Below, piece after piece: positions 53,905 through 64,000 of a DNA stretch of 64,000 nucleotides. The DNA comes from Gracilaria domingensis (taxonomy: Eukaryota > Rhodophyta > Florideophyceae > Gracilariales > Gracilariaceae), in assembly GCA_022539475.1 (NCBI GenBank), contig VCMS01000113.1, positions 67,652-131,651 on the forward strand, written 5' to 3'. The notes under the pieces are model-generated. The model saw only the letters and a program-made list of their open reading frames with translations. It was not told the DNA's origin and did not search any database. The stretch's first letter is position 1; the number at the start of each line of letters is the position of its first letter. Made by a program: the position numbers and the translations under genes.

Positions 53905-55445
53905 TTAATTCTGTACACCGACCAGTTCATTCTCTTTCGATCTACCACCGCTGGAAAGCCCCAAGAGGGCTTCGGCGGCATGGCGGTTGCTGTCGACTGC
54001 CCTGAAAGCCTTTCGACGCCTAGCACCAGTAGTATTCCGGCGAGGCCAGCGAGCAATAGGAACGTTCTCCAGCTCCTCGAGGTTCATCTCCTTACTTGCA
54101 GTTTGGCCTGATCCAGGGCCAGCTGGTGCCATGCTCTCCTTCTCTGACATCACAGCAGCTTTGCCGGACGTCTGTGACTGCAACTTGGACCTCGGTTTCC
54201 GCTGCTTGCTCTTAGAAAGAGAAAGACGCTTCCTCATACTTCCAACAGTGAGAAGTTCTGCCTCATTCCCTGTGCTTATAACAACATTCTTGGCTGCACA
54301 TTTTGCGGCCTTTGTAACAGGATGGACATTCTTTCGAAGGATCTGGTTGACAATATAGCTGTTTTCCATTAAAATTGCAATCTCTGAGAGCCCTCGTGAG
54401 GCTCTGCATCCTGGTGGAGATATCTCGTGAATCTTTTCCACCAACGGACGGGAAACGCGTTAATAGCGACAATGTTGCAGAGAGTTAATGTCAAATGTGT
54501 CATGCTCGACATTGCAACCACTGCGTAGTACTGCGCAGGATGATTGTGCAGCTTGGCCATGTTCAAACGGCGTCAAAAAGCGGAAGTCCATTGGCCATAC
54601 ACGAGCTTCTTCAAACGCTTTCTGCGCAATCGCGGGAGTCAAGGCTGAAAATCCCGCTACTGTCATCTTTTTTTTGAGGGCCACGTTCGCATGGGTTATG
54701 TGTCATTGCTTCATCAAATTGTCCCGTGTCAATCTTATGGTGGTTTGGAACTTCTTGTTGACAGCTCTGTCGCACGGCTGCAGAAAATGGGTGGTGTTTG
54801 CTGGCAGCCTTATGACAAGAATTTTGAAAGCGTCACAGCTCTCGAGCCAAGTAAAACTAAAGCGAGAACTGTGACCATCGATAAGAAGAATCACTGGTAG
54901 AGGGATAATATCCAAAGATTGAATGTGTTCATGAATATGTTCCACAGCGAGGTGTATGTTTTCCATATCCACACAACCATTGGGGCTCATTATTATTCTT
55001 GTTTTAGGAGGGCACCAACTGTCTTGTGTGACCCAGTGAGGTCGCCCTTCCGCATCAGTAAAATCGGTTCTGTTTAACGGTTCTAGCCAATGAGACATCT
55101 TGCGTTTCCCTGCTGCAATAAGTAGAAGCAGCGCGATGTCACCGGCGGCAGAAACGGCAATGCCAGCGGTAACATGTTTGCCATTTTCTTTGATTCCCAG
55201 GCGCGTCCCTCCCTTGTTGCTGTTTGACGGACAAAAACATTTGACTTTCTTGCCGTACTCTGGGAGAACGCTTGTTTCGTCGTAATTCCAGATTCTTTTT
55301 GGGTTTTGCAGAAGACCAGGATGTTAGCGGCCAATTTAGCTGAAACATCTCGGCCTACATGCAGATCTACTTGCTCTGAATGATAGCAACGGAGGTGAAC
55401 ACTTTTTGCGTGGTCGCATAACCCAAAAACGGAATACAATCGCAC
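53905..55445 (-). pseudogene. Pogo/Tigger-like (DDE_1) transposase remnant
   Basis: DDE_1 transposases cut and paste Tc1/mariner-superfamily elements. Reading right to left, the first catalytic Asp lies in RIWNYDETSVLPEYG (about 55280), the second in PVILLIDGHSSRF and the third in TTHFLQPCDRAVNKKF (both in ORF 54703-55098). A C-terminal piece (VAGFSALTPAIAQKAFEEAR, 54460-54684) follows in another frame, then a basic tail (53905-54444). The segment from about 55300 to 54703 is open without a stop, although its first ATG is at 55098. Several frameshifts and a stop (TAA near 55326) show it is dead. The N-terminal DNA-binding HTH part was not found. Confidence 0.8.
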
Positions 55446-55589
55446 GCTAAAATCGTCGCCACAGCATTAGTCGCTTTTTCTCTGGGTCTGTAGTGACAAC
55501 AAGCCCAACTTCGCCTGTTGTTTCAAGATTGTTGCAGGCCTTGTTTGTCATTTTATATGCTTAAATACCCAGATTTCTATTGTCGCAAG

Positions 55590-57670
55590 TAACGTATTCT
55601 ATTTTACAAAAATTCGTTGACACTGCTGGCCGCCGCATTCAGTTTTCAAGCAAAGATATTACTGAGAGAGCACTGTATAATATCTATGATGCTGTCTGTA
55701 GGCTTTTGAAAGCATCTGTGACCAACGCAAAGACAGAAAGTTTTTAAGATGGTTGGTTGGAGCGCAGCACTAGGCGCGCCTATACTTGGCGTGATATGGC
55801 ACTACATCGATTCGAACTGAAATTTACGTTGTGCTTGAATTCTCATTTTGAACATGGGAACTGCTTCAAAGAATGCAAAGCAACTTAGGTGTATATTTCA
55901 AGAAGTTTTGGAGCAGAATTCAATTGTTGATTTCGAAAAGTACACTTTTACAATGTAACAAGTGAGAGCAAAGCTGCTACGGCTTTGGCCGTCGATCTCC
56001 TCACCAGCTACGTAGATTCAGTTCGTTGCGTTGCTCATGCATTAGCTCTGGCTGTCTATGACGTCTTCGAGAGTAGAACAGTGTGGGAAAAATACCTCAA
56101 CCACGTCATCAAAACCACGTTCTACTTAAACCATCATCAAAACGCAGCTTAGTTTTCGGTGCGGAAGCAAATGGAAGAGAGAATTACGAAGTACCACTTG
56201 AAGACGTTAAAACTCGACATACCCACCCGTTGACATTCTCGATTGTGAGCAATGTCAATGTATCTCTCTCGAATTCAGAATATATCTCAAGTTGCGCAGG
56301 AACTCAATATAGGCCCAGAGAAGCTTTCTACTCTCTCTGAAGATCAGCAGAATGTGCTTTCTGAGTTTAAAACAGTGTTGGCTGCCGATCGGAGGCCCTA
56401 TGAAATAAAGTGATGCGCAATGGATGTCCATCGGATGAAAAATTGGGGCATCTATGGGACATCATTTGGATATTTTCTGCGCATCCAGGACATCCAAATG
56501 ATATGCCGTGGTACCCCGTTGGATGCGCCAAATTGATGCCCTTCACATGTCTTTTGGATGTACAGAAACTATTCCGAAGATCTTCATATGATGGACGAAG
56601 ATATGTCCCATGGATGTCCGGAAATCTGCTGTGCATCATTTGGACATCACAAAATCCAATGGATATCTCTTCGTACATCATATGCGTATCAGGCGGTTAT
56701 GATTTGGATATACTTCATGCATCATTCGAGCATCATTTACGTATATCATATGGACATCTTAAGGAGATCCAATGGACATCTTCAGGTTTCGTAATTCGAA
56801 TATGGGTTATCTGAGGGATATCATCCGGACATCAATTCACCTCTCTGGGAGGGTCGTACGTCAACTTGAGGCTGAAGCAATCGTCACGATGTCAAGAACC
56901 GCGCGTTTGCTACGAGAACAGTTTAAAACTCTACTTATTATGGCCGGTAATATGCTTCCTTTCGTAAGTACTGAGAAAGGGGAGCACTATTGGGATACTC
57001 TGAAGGAAGGATTAAGTGGTCTTGGAGAATTTTATGCCTTATGAACGCGCTCTAGTGTATCCTTGGCCGACAAGGGCCGGAATAAAGCGCGTGCTACTCG
57101 TCTGCGAAATAATCATGCGAGAGCCCTTTCAAGAAGGCTGGCTGACAGAATTTATGATACAATCGGATCGCTTCGGCAACCCTTCGACGCTGACGCTATC
57201 AACTGGAGACCTGGAACTGGTGGAAACTCAACCCCTGTGCCAGAAATGCATGAACCTAGCCGGCTTCTTCTGTTTCACATTGCGGCAGTTATGGATGTCA
57301 ATGAATGCACACTGGACTTTTTGCCCGGTTCGGCCAATGAAAGAGAGGATTATATGATAACTCTTTATGATACTATAATGAGAGAAGCATTTGAACTTCA
57401 ACCGGTTTTGGGAGCAGAGGGTGAAGAATTGTCGGTAGTTTTTGGTTTGTTTCATAACAAAATGAAGGAGAAACTTAACAACAACGGAAGAAAGGAACCA
57501 ATAAACGCTCTGAATAACTGAAAACTGGCTAACGAACGTCAAATTATGATAAGTCCAAAGCCGGTTAATACTATTACCAAGGCCGTTTTGTTCTCTCAGG
57601 CTTCGTCAGCCTCTGCGGAAAGGCTTTTTAGCGATCTTGGAAAAAAGAAAGAAAACAATGTGAGCCGATG
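55590..57670 (+). pseudogene. hAT-family transposase remnant, interrupted by a repeat
   Basis: Seen in order: an N-terminal transposase block near 55590-55830 (DITERALYNIYDAVCRLLKA); VDSVRCVAHALALAVYDVFE (about 56010), the typical hAT RC-H-L motif; QNVLSEFKTVLAADRRPYE (about 56350); and, after the inserted repeat, LEAEAIVTMSRTARLLREQF. A further ORF lies at 57063-57521. Near 57600 is the C-terminal dimerisation signature ASSASAERLFSDLGK. Stops and frame changes lie throughout, so it is inactive. Confidence 0.78.
56410..56835. repeat. Degenerate GGAYATC-rich repeat/MITE inserted in the hAT remnant
   Basis: Dense in variants of GGATGTCC, GGACATC and GGATATC in both orientations (for example CATTTGGACATCA, CAATGGATATC, CAATGGACATC). 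The two ends resemble each other in inverse (AATGGATGTCC...GGATGA versus ATCATCCGGACATCAATT). It separates two hAT coding blocks. Confidence 0.6.
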
Positions 57671-57873
57671 CTGACGAGTACGTTAGAAATGACCGAACTG
57701 CTTCGCATATACGTTCAAAACGAGCTAAGAACTACTGGAAAGGTACAATAGGGACTGATGCATCCTCAAGGGGAAGAATTTTGTCATATAGTACGTGAAA
57801 TTGCGGCTAAGGTATCCAAAATAGAAGCCATTCAAAAGAGTGACTAAAAAGTGACATACTTTCAAATAAACGG

Positions 57874-59124
57874 ATGACTATGACTTTTGGAACTGCTCAA
57901 AAATGTAGTCACAAATACGGGCCTGTAGTCAACATTAATCGGTTTAGTTTCTGGCCTTCCATCCATGCTAGTGAACTGTACAATGTGTACGGAAGCCTTT
58001 CTGGTGTAAAACCGTGCAGAAAGAAAAGAAACAAAATGGGTTCGAATCCATTCCTCGATGAGGTAGGCGCAGCGAGTAGATCATTCTCAAAACGTTTGCA
58101 ACAAGTCAGGCTTAAACAGACGCAGCTTGATCACGAGAGGGGCGAGAAATACGAAGAGGTGACCCCGGTTTGTGCTCGCGACGAAGTTCTTTAGGAAGAA
58201 AATTACTGTTTGGAAAATATGAAGCTCAAGGAGTGAAAGACGGTTCAAAGCAGATGAGAGACACGGAGATGGTTGAGAGAAGCCGTTCCGTGGCTAAACT
58301 ACTAGTGAATTCAAATCAGGAAAGAGAATCAGTGTTGGAAACCATTCCTTCCAGTGAGAACAAACGAAATTCCGACTCTCATTGTTGCGGCGAAGATGAA
58401 GCGGAGACTCTGCTTTACGACCTTGATGCTCTCACTGATTACTTCAAACTTGATTTGAAGAACTACATCACAAGTTTACTGCCCCAAAGAGTTTGTATAG
58501 CAGGTGGCCGAACTCAATAAGCGTTTCCAAGGCGGCGATATCTTCCAAAAAGAGTACAGTAGAGATGTTGCTGCAGATGGATTTTCGGAGTAGGCGCGAT
58601 CTGTTTGGGAAACCATTTATGAAAATTAGGAGCTTGATATTCCATTACAGAACGAAATGCTGGCTCATGTTTGATGTAAAAATATTGCAAAGGATGTGCT
58701 TTTCATCTTTGAAGATTCAATCGTTCCCCTCAAAGAGGACCTGAAACCCGCGAATCGCTCAATGCCCTTGATTGCTCCTGAATTGTTCAGCTCTTTGCTA
58801 GAGACTTTTGATAGAACTTGGAACAAGTACAATGAAGGGGCTTCACATTGCACGAAAACGGTCGCTGACATGAAGGCAGAGGACGTCCGTGCCAACCTAT
58901 CATCCGAGTGCAAGATGTCGCTTGATGGTCAAATTACTGCTGCCACAGATGCGGCCGTGAAACAGTTTCAAGAGATCGTGAACAGTAGAGAGAACGGCAC
59001 TGTATCCAAATTGTGGCTGAACTGGAATCAGAACTCCAAGAGTGCTTTGGAAAGCGCTATGAAAGTCTTTGATGATGCCCAACAACGCAACTTCACGGAA
59101 GTGTTTCAGATTCGTCCGAAATGA
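57874..59124 (+). pseudogene. Unrecognised gene, broken by frameshifts and three in-frame stops
   Basis: Coding pieces: 58036-58194 (MGSNPFLDEVGAASRSFSKR), 58170-58520 (helical, charged), then one frame from about 58500 to 59124 interrupted by TAG (~58590), TAG (~58630) and TGA (~58675). The last block (LIAPELFSSLLETFDRTWNK, ITAATDAAVKQFQEIVNSRE) is helix-rich and ends cleanly at 59124. I do not recognise the family. Its neat continuity across the stops shows a formerly functional gene of about 360 residues, host-derived or transposon-borne. Confidence 0.5.
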
Positions 59125-59548
59125 AGTTGCATTCTCTTGGATTCGATATCAATTCGTGGTTAAGGTTTGGTTTCCGCCTCTGTATTGGGTTTATTTCGGC
59201 ATTGGTCGCCGTTGTCGCTCCGCTCTTGGCCCTGTTGCCGCCGGTTGGCACGGGCTTTGGCTCTGCTTCTGGGCTGGTTTCCTTAGAGGTATTCTTCGTA
59301 TTCCCCATATTTACGGTCCCCTTTTTCTTCCGTTCCCCGTTTTTCTGGGTTTCCTTACTTTGTATTGATCACCATTCTTTCTCGGTTTCTCATCTCTGTA
59401 GGTATATCCAGTCACCGTCCCCGGTCTTACACACCGGCCAGCTGCTCGGCGTGAGTGCGAACAGAGGGCTCTTTTGCTGAGTCTGTCCTTACCGGGAGCA
59501 GGACTCGGACATTCTGTCGATCATCCCCCTTTAGTTGTTGCTCTTCAT

Positions 59549-59567
59549 CTGGTCTCCCGATCTAGAA
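59549..59567 (+). promoter_or_regulatory. Element 3 primer-binding site
   Basis: CTGGTCTCCCGATCTAGAA, matching the sites of elements 1 and 2. Confidence 0.65.
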
Positions 59568-59745
59568 GGGATTGTGATCAAGTGGTACTCTTAAGAGTGT
59601 GAAATCTTTGAGATTGGGTTCCTCTTTTGGGATATTGGTTTCGATTGATATCGTGTTTTGGTTTAGTTGGATCATTTTCTCGTTGTTCTCCGCTTTTCGG
59701 AAGTTGTGGTGAGCGTTTTCGTTCGCACTGAATCTTCGGTTCATC

Positions 59746-61153
59746 ATGATGATATTCATGTTGTCATCAAATGACGTCTGTGACGGTTCGACCCATTCGG
59801 GAGATGTTGACGATTCTCCACGTATGGATTTTCAAGCTGTTCCCCAAGGGATTAATGTAGACAAAATTTCATCCGACTCTCGGAAAGTATTGTCTGTTAT
59901 GTCTGTTTCCGAAGCCGGGTGGTCTTTTGATCCCACAACTGTGTTTCACGGAATATCTGACTGCCGGAATAGGGACGCTTTGTTGTTTTCCAGGATGAAG
60001 TCTACCACCAAAGTTTTGGTCCTTGGTCAGCGAGTCCAGTTGGAAATTCTCTCGAATCTCAGACGAGATATTTCTGATATCAAACTGCGAGAATTGCCGG
60101 GCGATATTCGCGAATTGCGACTCGAAGTTTCCTCGATTATCGAGACGATTGGTTTTTCTGAAGCCTTATTTGAGGAGTTTACTGTTAAGTTGAACGAAAT
60201 TGGTGAACGTTTGGATGCTCTTTGATGGCCAAGAAGGATCTCTCCGATGCTACGCTTGTTGATGGTTTCCGTTCTCGGAAAGGGAGCCATAAATCCGGTT
60301 TACGCCGCCGCTCTCGAAGGAGATTGTCCTCTTCAGAGAGTTCATCAACTGACACTGACTCATCCACAATGGATTCGAGTTCATTCTACGATACATCGGA
60401 TACTCAACTCTTCCTCGGAACGGTCACAAACGTTCCCGTTCACAAGGTCGAAGTTCTCGAAAGAGATTGAAAGGAAAGCGTACCAAGTCATCTGGTTTTC
60501 GTCATGGATACCACAAGACGGTTCACACTCATATGAGCACGTATGACACAGAGACATCTACGTCAGATGTGTCGTCATCCTCTTTGGATTGAAATTGGTT
60601 TGCAAACTCGCAGCGCGAGATATATGATTGGTATTCTCACCAAGATTCTGGGTTTTCTCCGAAGCCGGAACTTCCGCAGAGGTCAGCGTTGACGATGCAA
60701 AATGCTCCCGCTTTGCACGGTGAAGGTATCCATGCTGGGTTTAGACAGGTTGATCTTGGAGCGAACTCAGTTGAGTGCCGAAAACCTGAGGTAAGGTACT
60801 CCTTGCCGCAACTTGCTTTGCACGTTCGTCATCTTGGCGAACCGGCCCCGGTGCTTTGTTATCGATGTTAACAGTTTGGGCATCCGGCACCGCAGTGCAT
60901 GTTCCTACTTCGGGATTGGTCGAACATTATCAGGAATTATGAATCACTCCCACCTGATGGCATTGCTCGCGTATCGAGAGCATTCTATGAAGTCACAGTG
61001 ATGAATCGAAACGATTTTGGAAATAATGGAAACACCGATACGGGTCAGAACCAAATAATGATGGAGGATTTCATTCCCAAGACCGGGAACCTTTCAGCTC
61101 CCAAAAACGGGTCAAAACCCAGTCTTTTGGTGACGACAGTTCCGAAAAACTGA
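59746..61153 (+). pseudogene. gag: Element 3 Gag fragments
   Basis: 59746-60225 encodes the N-terminal coiled coil (LRRDISDIKLRELPGDIREL), comparable with element 1 Gag. 60222-60470 encodes the Arg/Ser/Asp low-complexity part. The zinc knuckle CYRC-x-QFGHPAPQC near 60860-60905 contains an in-frame TAA in its middle. It is followed by FLLRDWSNIIRNYESLP, which matches the segment after the element 1 knuckle. Most of the capsid domain is missing. Confidence 0.7.
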
Positions 61154-61154
61154 T

Positions 61155-62622
61155 TTGGGAGCCTCTCATTTGGGAGAAGTGACCTGTGAACAGGGGTCAT
61201 CCCCACCTGAGGCTTCACCGCCTCGCTCCCCGATGAAGATCCTTTCTAGGAAGATATCTTTATCCCTTGCGGATTCGCACGATGAGATGGGCCAACTAGT
61301 TCGGCCGTGCAGGCAGAAGATCAATCCGAAGCGTCCAGAACGTGTGAAGAATTTCTGGAAAAGAAATTACAAGGTTCACGCCGATTTCGGCTTCTCTGAC
61401 CATCTCATGGTTCACCATGTCGCTCTACTGGATACCGGAGCTGGTCCTAACTGTATGCTGGAATCGTTCTTTCCGAAGGAGTGTCCAGAATATACGGCCC
61501 CCTGAGGGAAATCGCTGATGCGAATGATCGCCCAATTGTTACAATGGGAATGATACAAATTATGGCTCGTTTACAAATGACCGCTGTTTCGGTTAACCCT
61601 GTTATGTGCAAGACGCTTGCGGCCCCGATTGTGCACGGTTGTGTTTTTTGCGACCTCCATGTAGAGTCTATCCTACCCAGACTTTCGAGAGTGGAGCTGG
61701 TAGATGGCTCGTCTCTTCCATTTGCCGGAAAACCGTGGGATCTGGCAAAGAAGCGCTCGGCACGTAACCCGGCTCCGCTGCCGCTAGCTCAGCAGTATGA
61801 ATCTCAAGGTCTTGAGTCCTCGAAGGTACGCGTTTCCAAAACTTTCCGGATTCCTCCGATGTCCCAAGCTTGGGTTACTGTCTCAACCGAGAGAAATGGA
61901 CTTGAAATTTTGTACTACTTACCGTCTCTTTCGGAGAAGTATGATCTCGCTGTTGACCCAGGCATCACCCTTTGTAAAGGTGCGAAACCTTTTAAGGTTC
62001 TTTTTGCTAACTTCTTGCGTTCCGCGCACACGCTATAACACCAGCAAGTGGTTGGTCAAATTAATGCGCACCCCCTGGGTACGTTTGCCACTTGTCTGGA
62101 CGTTTCTGAGGCCTGTCTGATAAGCCCGAGGCTGAGAGGTTGAACACCCTTTGGAATTGGAAACCTTCGCGTCCTAATTCGGTTGTTCCACGTATGGAGA
62201 AGTCTGTTCCTAAACAGGATATGAACTTGAATACCCGCCGTGAGTTTGAAAGTTCTGATGTTATGAAATCTTCTTCCCTACTTGGGGTTCTAACCATACT
62301 GTGGTCTACTGTGGTTGATGCCCTGAAGGAAAGGAAGCGCTTCACTTTCGTCCCGTTCGTACGGTCTCTCTTTCACTTGACTCGTACTGGACGTTCAGTG
62401 GCACCAGTTTGGGTGGTTCCTAAAAAGGATAGGTCTCTCCAGTTCTGTCTGGACTACCGCCACGTCGGCCCGAATGTCTTTGGAATGTATGGCATGAAAC
62501 CGATGAAAAACGGGTGTACCCCGAAGCTGGCTTCGTTCATGTTGTCGTTGATAACCAGGTGTTTGTGGAAGATTCTTTGGCACCGGAAACTCGGGAGACA
62601 TTTTCGGTCCCATCGTATTTGA
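61155..62622 (+). pseudogene. pol: Element 3 protease and partial RT
   Basis: 61155-61505 has KRNYKVHADFGFSDHLMVHH and LLDTGAGPN (retropepsin); 61481-62038 continues it (EIADANDRPIVTMGMIQIMA) in another frame. 62140-62622 has VWVVPKKDRSLQFCLDYR, the first RT block. No YLDD motif, RNase H or integrase core follows, so a large internal deletion is present. Confidence 0.78.
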
Positions 62623-62909
62623 ATCCGATTGATTCGGTTTGTAATCGAGAAGGATGTGATGGCACCGTAGAAGTGGCTGCGTCCAATAGAAATGTGGTTG
62701 CCACTACTGTGGAGTCTAATGCAGGAAGAGATGCGCCACCAGGGATGGTCAAGTTTAAACCTTTGCCAGTCAAGGTGCGTAGTGAAGCCCGCACAGGAAG
62801 TGAACTGAGGTCAGTTTTTGAAGTTAATGTGGATTGCCACCCTGTGCAGGGTTCTGCTTCATCTGAATCCTGGAAGGACACGGATCTTCGCGACACCTAT
62901 ATGGGTTGA
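62514..62909 (+). other. Open frame after the RT break, probably linker remnant
   Basis: 131 residues, Ser/Thr/Val-rich with no motif. Position suggests the linker after integrase, brought next to RT by deletion. Could be chance. Confidence 0.3.
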
Positions 62910-63200
62910 TGTCTGGTTCTTATCGTGAGGCTTATGTTGGTTGTCCGTTGTATCGTTATTCCTGAATGAGTCACTCCTTGCTCAGCGTGGAACGGTCATT
63001 TCTTCATGGAGGTACTGTGCCCAGTCGAGAGAGAAGTGGTTCTGCTCACATGTTTGTGCTTTTTCGTTTTACACTCTACTAGTAGTATTGAGTTCTGTAA
63101 ATATCTTTTGTGGTGGTTACCATGGTGGTTTTTTCACCTGACTACCGGGATACGTTTCCCCGTAAGTACGGTTTTTCCCATCTTGAGAGACTGTTTCGTC
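62910..63200. other. Element 3 spacer before the antisense gene
   Basis: Nothing recognised; equivalent in position to 49521-50821 of element 2. Confidence 0.4.
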
Positions 63201-64000
63201 TCATTTGAGAAGTCTCCAAACAATGGAATATTGTTTTATGCTACCTTTGTTCAGTTCGTTGTTAAATCCTTTCTGGGAATTATTTTCGTAGATGGCCCGC
63301 AAGGCGTTGACGAACGTTCGTAGGAGATCACGAGAGACCTTGATTCCCATGGCGTCCAATTGCCGACCCCACAACCCGACTTGGACTTCTCTATCCGTAC
63401 GTACTGGCACCTCCACGACTTCTGGATCCGGCTCGGGCTGGGCAGCAGAAGAAAGCTGCGGCAAGCCCGCTTTGATTCCGCTCTAACGCCTCGGCACAAG
63501 AGAAGCAGCCTCGAAGTCCTTCTCCATGAACCCGTGCGGGAAGTAGTTCGGCTTGTCCGTGAACGGCCATGGTTGGAGTTGAGACGTAGGCCGCTTGATG
63601 CGACCAATGGACAAAGCGCCCGTACCGGACGCAGGCATCTCCGGAAACGAATCCTCGAAATAATCGTACCAGAAATACCCCGGCGTCTGCGACCAGTCGG
63701 TTTCCAGCGCGTACTGCACGAGCTTCTCGCCGACCGCCGAGGGATATGAGGTTCCACACAGTATGTTCTGCAGTCCCATTTCGGCCAGGATGCATACCAG
63801 CTTGTACGGCAGAGGAAACAACCATCCGTACTGAAGAGAGTCGTCGGTGTTGTAGAGACGCTGATCGCCCACACGGGTGAAGACCTCCACGTCGTCGCTG
63901 GCCGCCTGGAAGAACGCCATAAAGGCGAAGACCGCCCACTCCGCGTAAAGGATCTGGAAGACCGCACGGCTCAGCTCTCCGTAACCCATTAGCTCACAGG
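63201..64000 (-). CDS. Antisense accessory gene of element 3 (partial, frameshifted)
   Basis: Reading from the window end leftward, the frame is open at 64000 and runs to 63483. Aligned blocks with the element 2 gene: LYAEWAVFAFMAFFQAA, VFTRVGDQRL, LFPLPYKLVCILAEMGLQN, TDWSQTPGYFWYDYFEDSFP and PHGFMEKDFE, spaced similarly. The C-terminal part (PELDPEVV-like, GIKVSRDLLRTFVNALRAIY) lies in a second frame, 63201-63464. It diverges strongly from element 2 in DNA yet keeps aromatic residues, so the protein was under selection. Function unknown. Confidence 0.7.

Larger units (their letters stand above)
59125..64000 (+). mobile_element. Decayed Ty3/gypsy element 3 (continues beyond the window)
   Basis: LTR-like leader ending near 59548, PBS, Gag pieces with zinc knuckle, protease, the start of RT, then a large deletion (most of RT, RNase H and integrase missing), and the antisense accessory gene at the right. 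It is divergent from elements 1 and 2 but colinear with them. The 3' LTR lies beyond 64000. Confidence 0.75.

Noticed and set aside
58030-58060. GGGTTCGAATCC as the T-arm of a tRNA
   Set aside because: No acceptor, D or anticodon arm fits; the bases lie inside a coding block.

Overview
This is a eukaryotic nuclear window. Its host genes are intron-poor and well spaced, and several have plastid-type leader sequences. Large chromodomain Ty3/gypsy LTR retrotransposons sit between them. AT-rich spacers alternate with an extremely GC-rich island. This fits a red alga, probably a florideophyte such as Chondrus, but that assignment is inference from gene style and transposon load; no rRNA or organelle marker is present.

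Layout. (1) 1-5744, minus strand: three consecutive genes in the order beta-class DNA N4/N6 methyltransferase, SET-domain protein, and a disordered/coiled-coil protein. All are damaged by frameshifts or in-frame stops. Their promoter side ends in a nested palindrome (6093-6294) that runs into an N gap (6295-6979). (2) 6980-16445, minus strand: Ty3/gypsy element 1 with 5' LTR, PBS, gag, pol and chromodomain. Its integrase region holds an A/C-only tract between two copies of the same sequence, almost certainly an assembly artefact. (3) 16446-41444: the host region. It holds a small acidic protein, a HAD-family hydrolase, threonine dehydratase, an FGGY carbohydrate kinase, two probably plastid-targeted proteins of unknown function and a three-homeodomain transcription factor, plus two foldback/MITE-like elements. 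(4) 41445-42300: a solo LTR of the element 1 family. (5) 42381-53623, plus strand: a nearly complete, young Ty3/gypsy element 2 with both LTRs. It carries an extra 3.6 kb module with a long antisense gene between pol and the 3' LTR. (6) 53.9-59.1 kb: a pogo-like transposase remnant, a hAT transposase remnant interrupted by a degenerate GGAYATC-rich repeat, and an unidentified pseudogene. (7) 59.1-64.0 kb: decayed Ty3/gypsy element 3, which carries a homologue of the element 2 antisense gene in the same place and orientation.

Most interesting signals. Element 2 is saturated from LTR to LTR with the octamer CCGNNCGG: about 60 copies by eye, against 3-4 expected, in every reading frame and in non-coding parts. 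Two divergent gypsy elements share a conserved antisense protein of unknown function. In element 2 that module lies between two copies of the polypurine tract. A repeated motif spread over the whole element, together with an accessory gene, resembles transposon anti-silencing systems such as VANDAL/VANC of Arabidopsis, but function here is only hypothesis. The methyltransferase plus SET cluster beside the TIR-like palindrome is a second candidate system, possibly cargo of a large DNA transposon.

Quality caveats. Several frameshifts fall in homopolymers, and the A/C tract with error-rich duplicated flanks suggests unpolished long reads. In-frame stops are mostly explicable as C-to-T changes in CAA, CAG or CGA codons.
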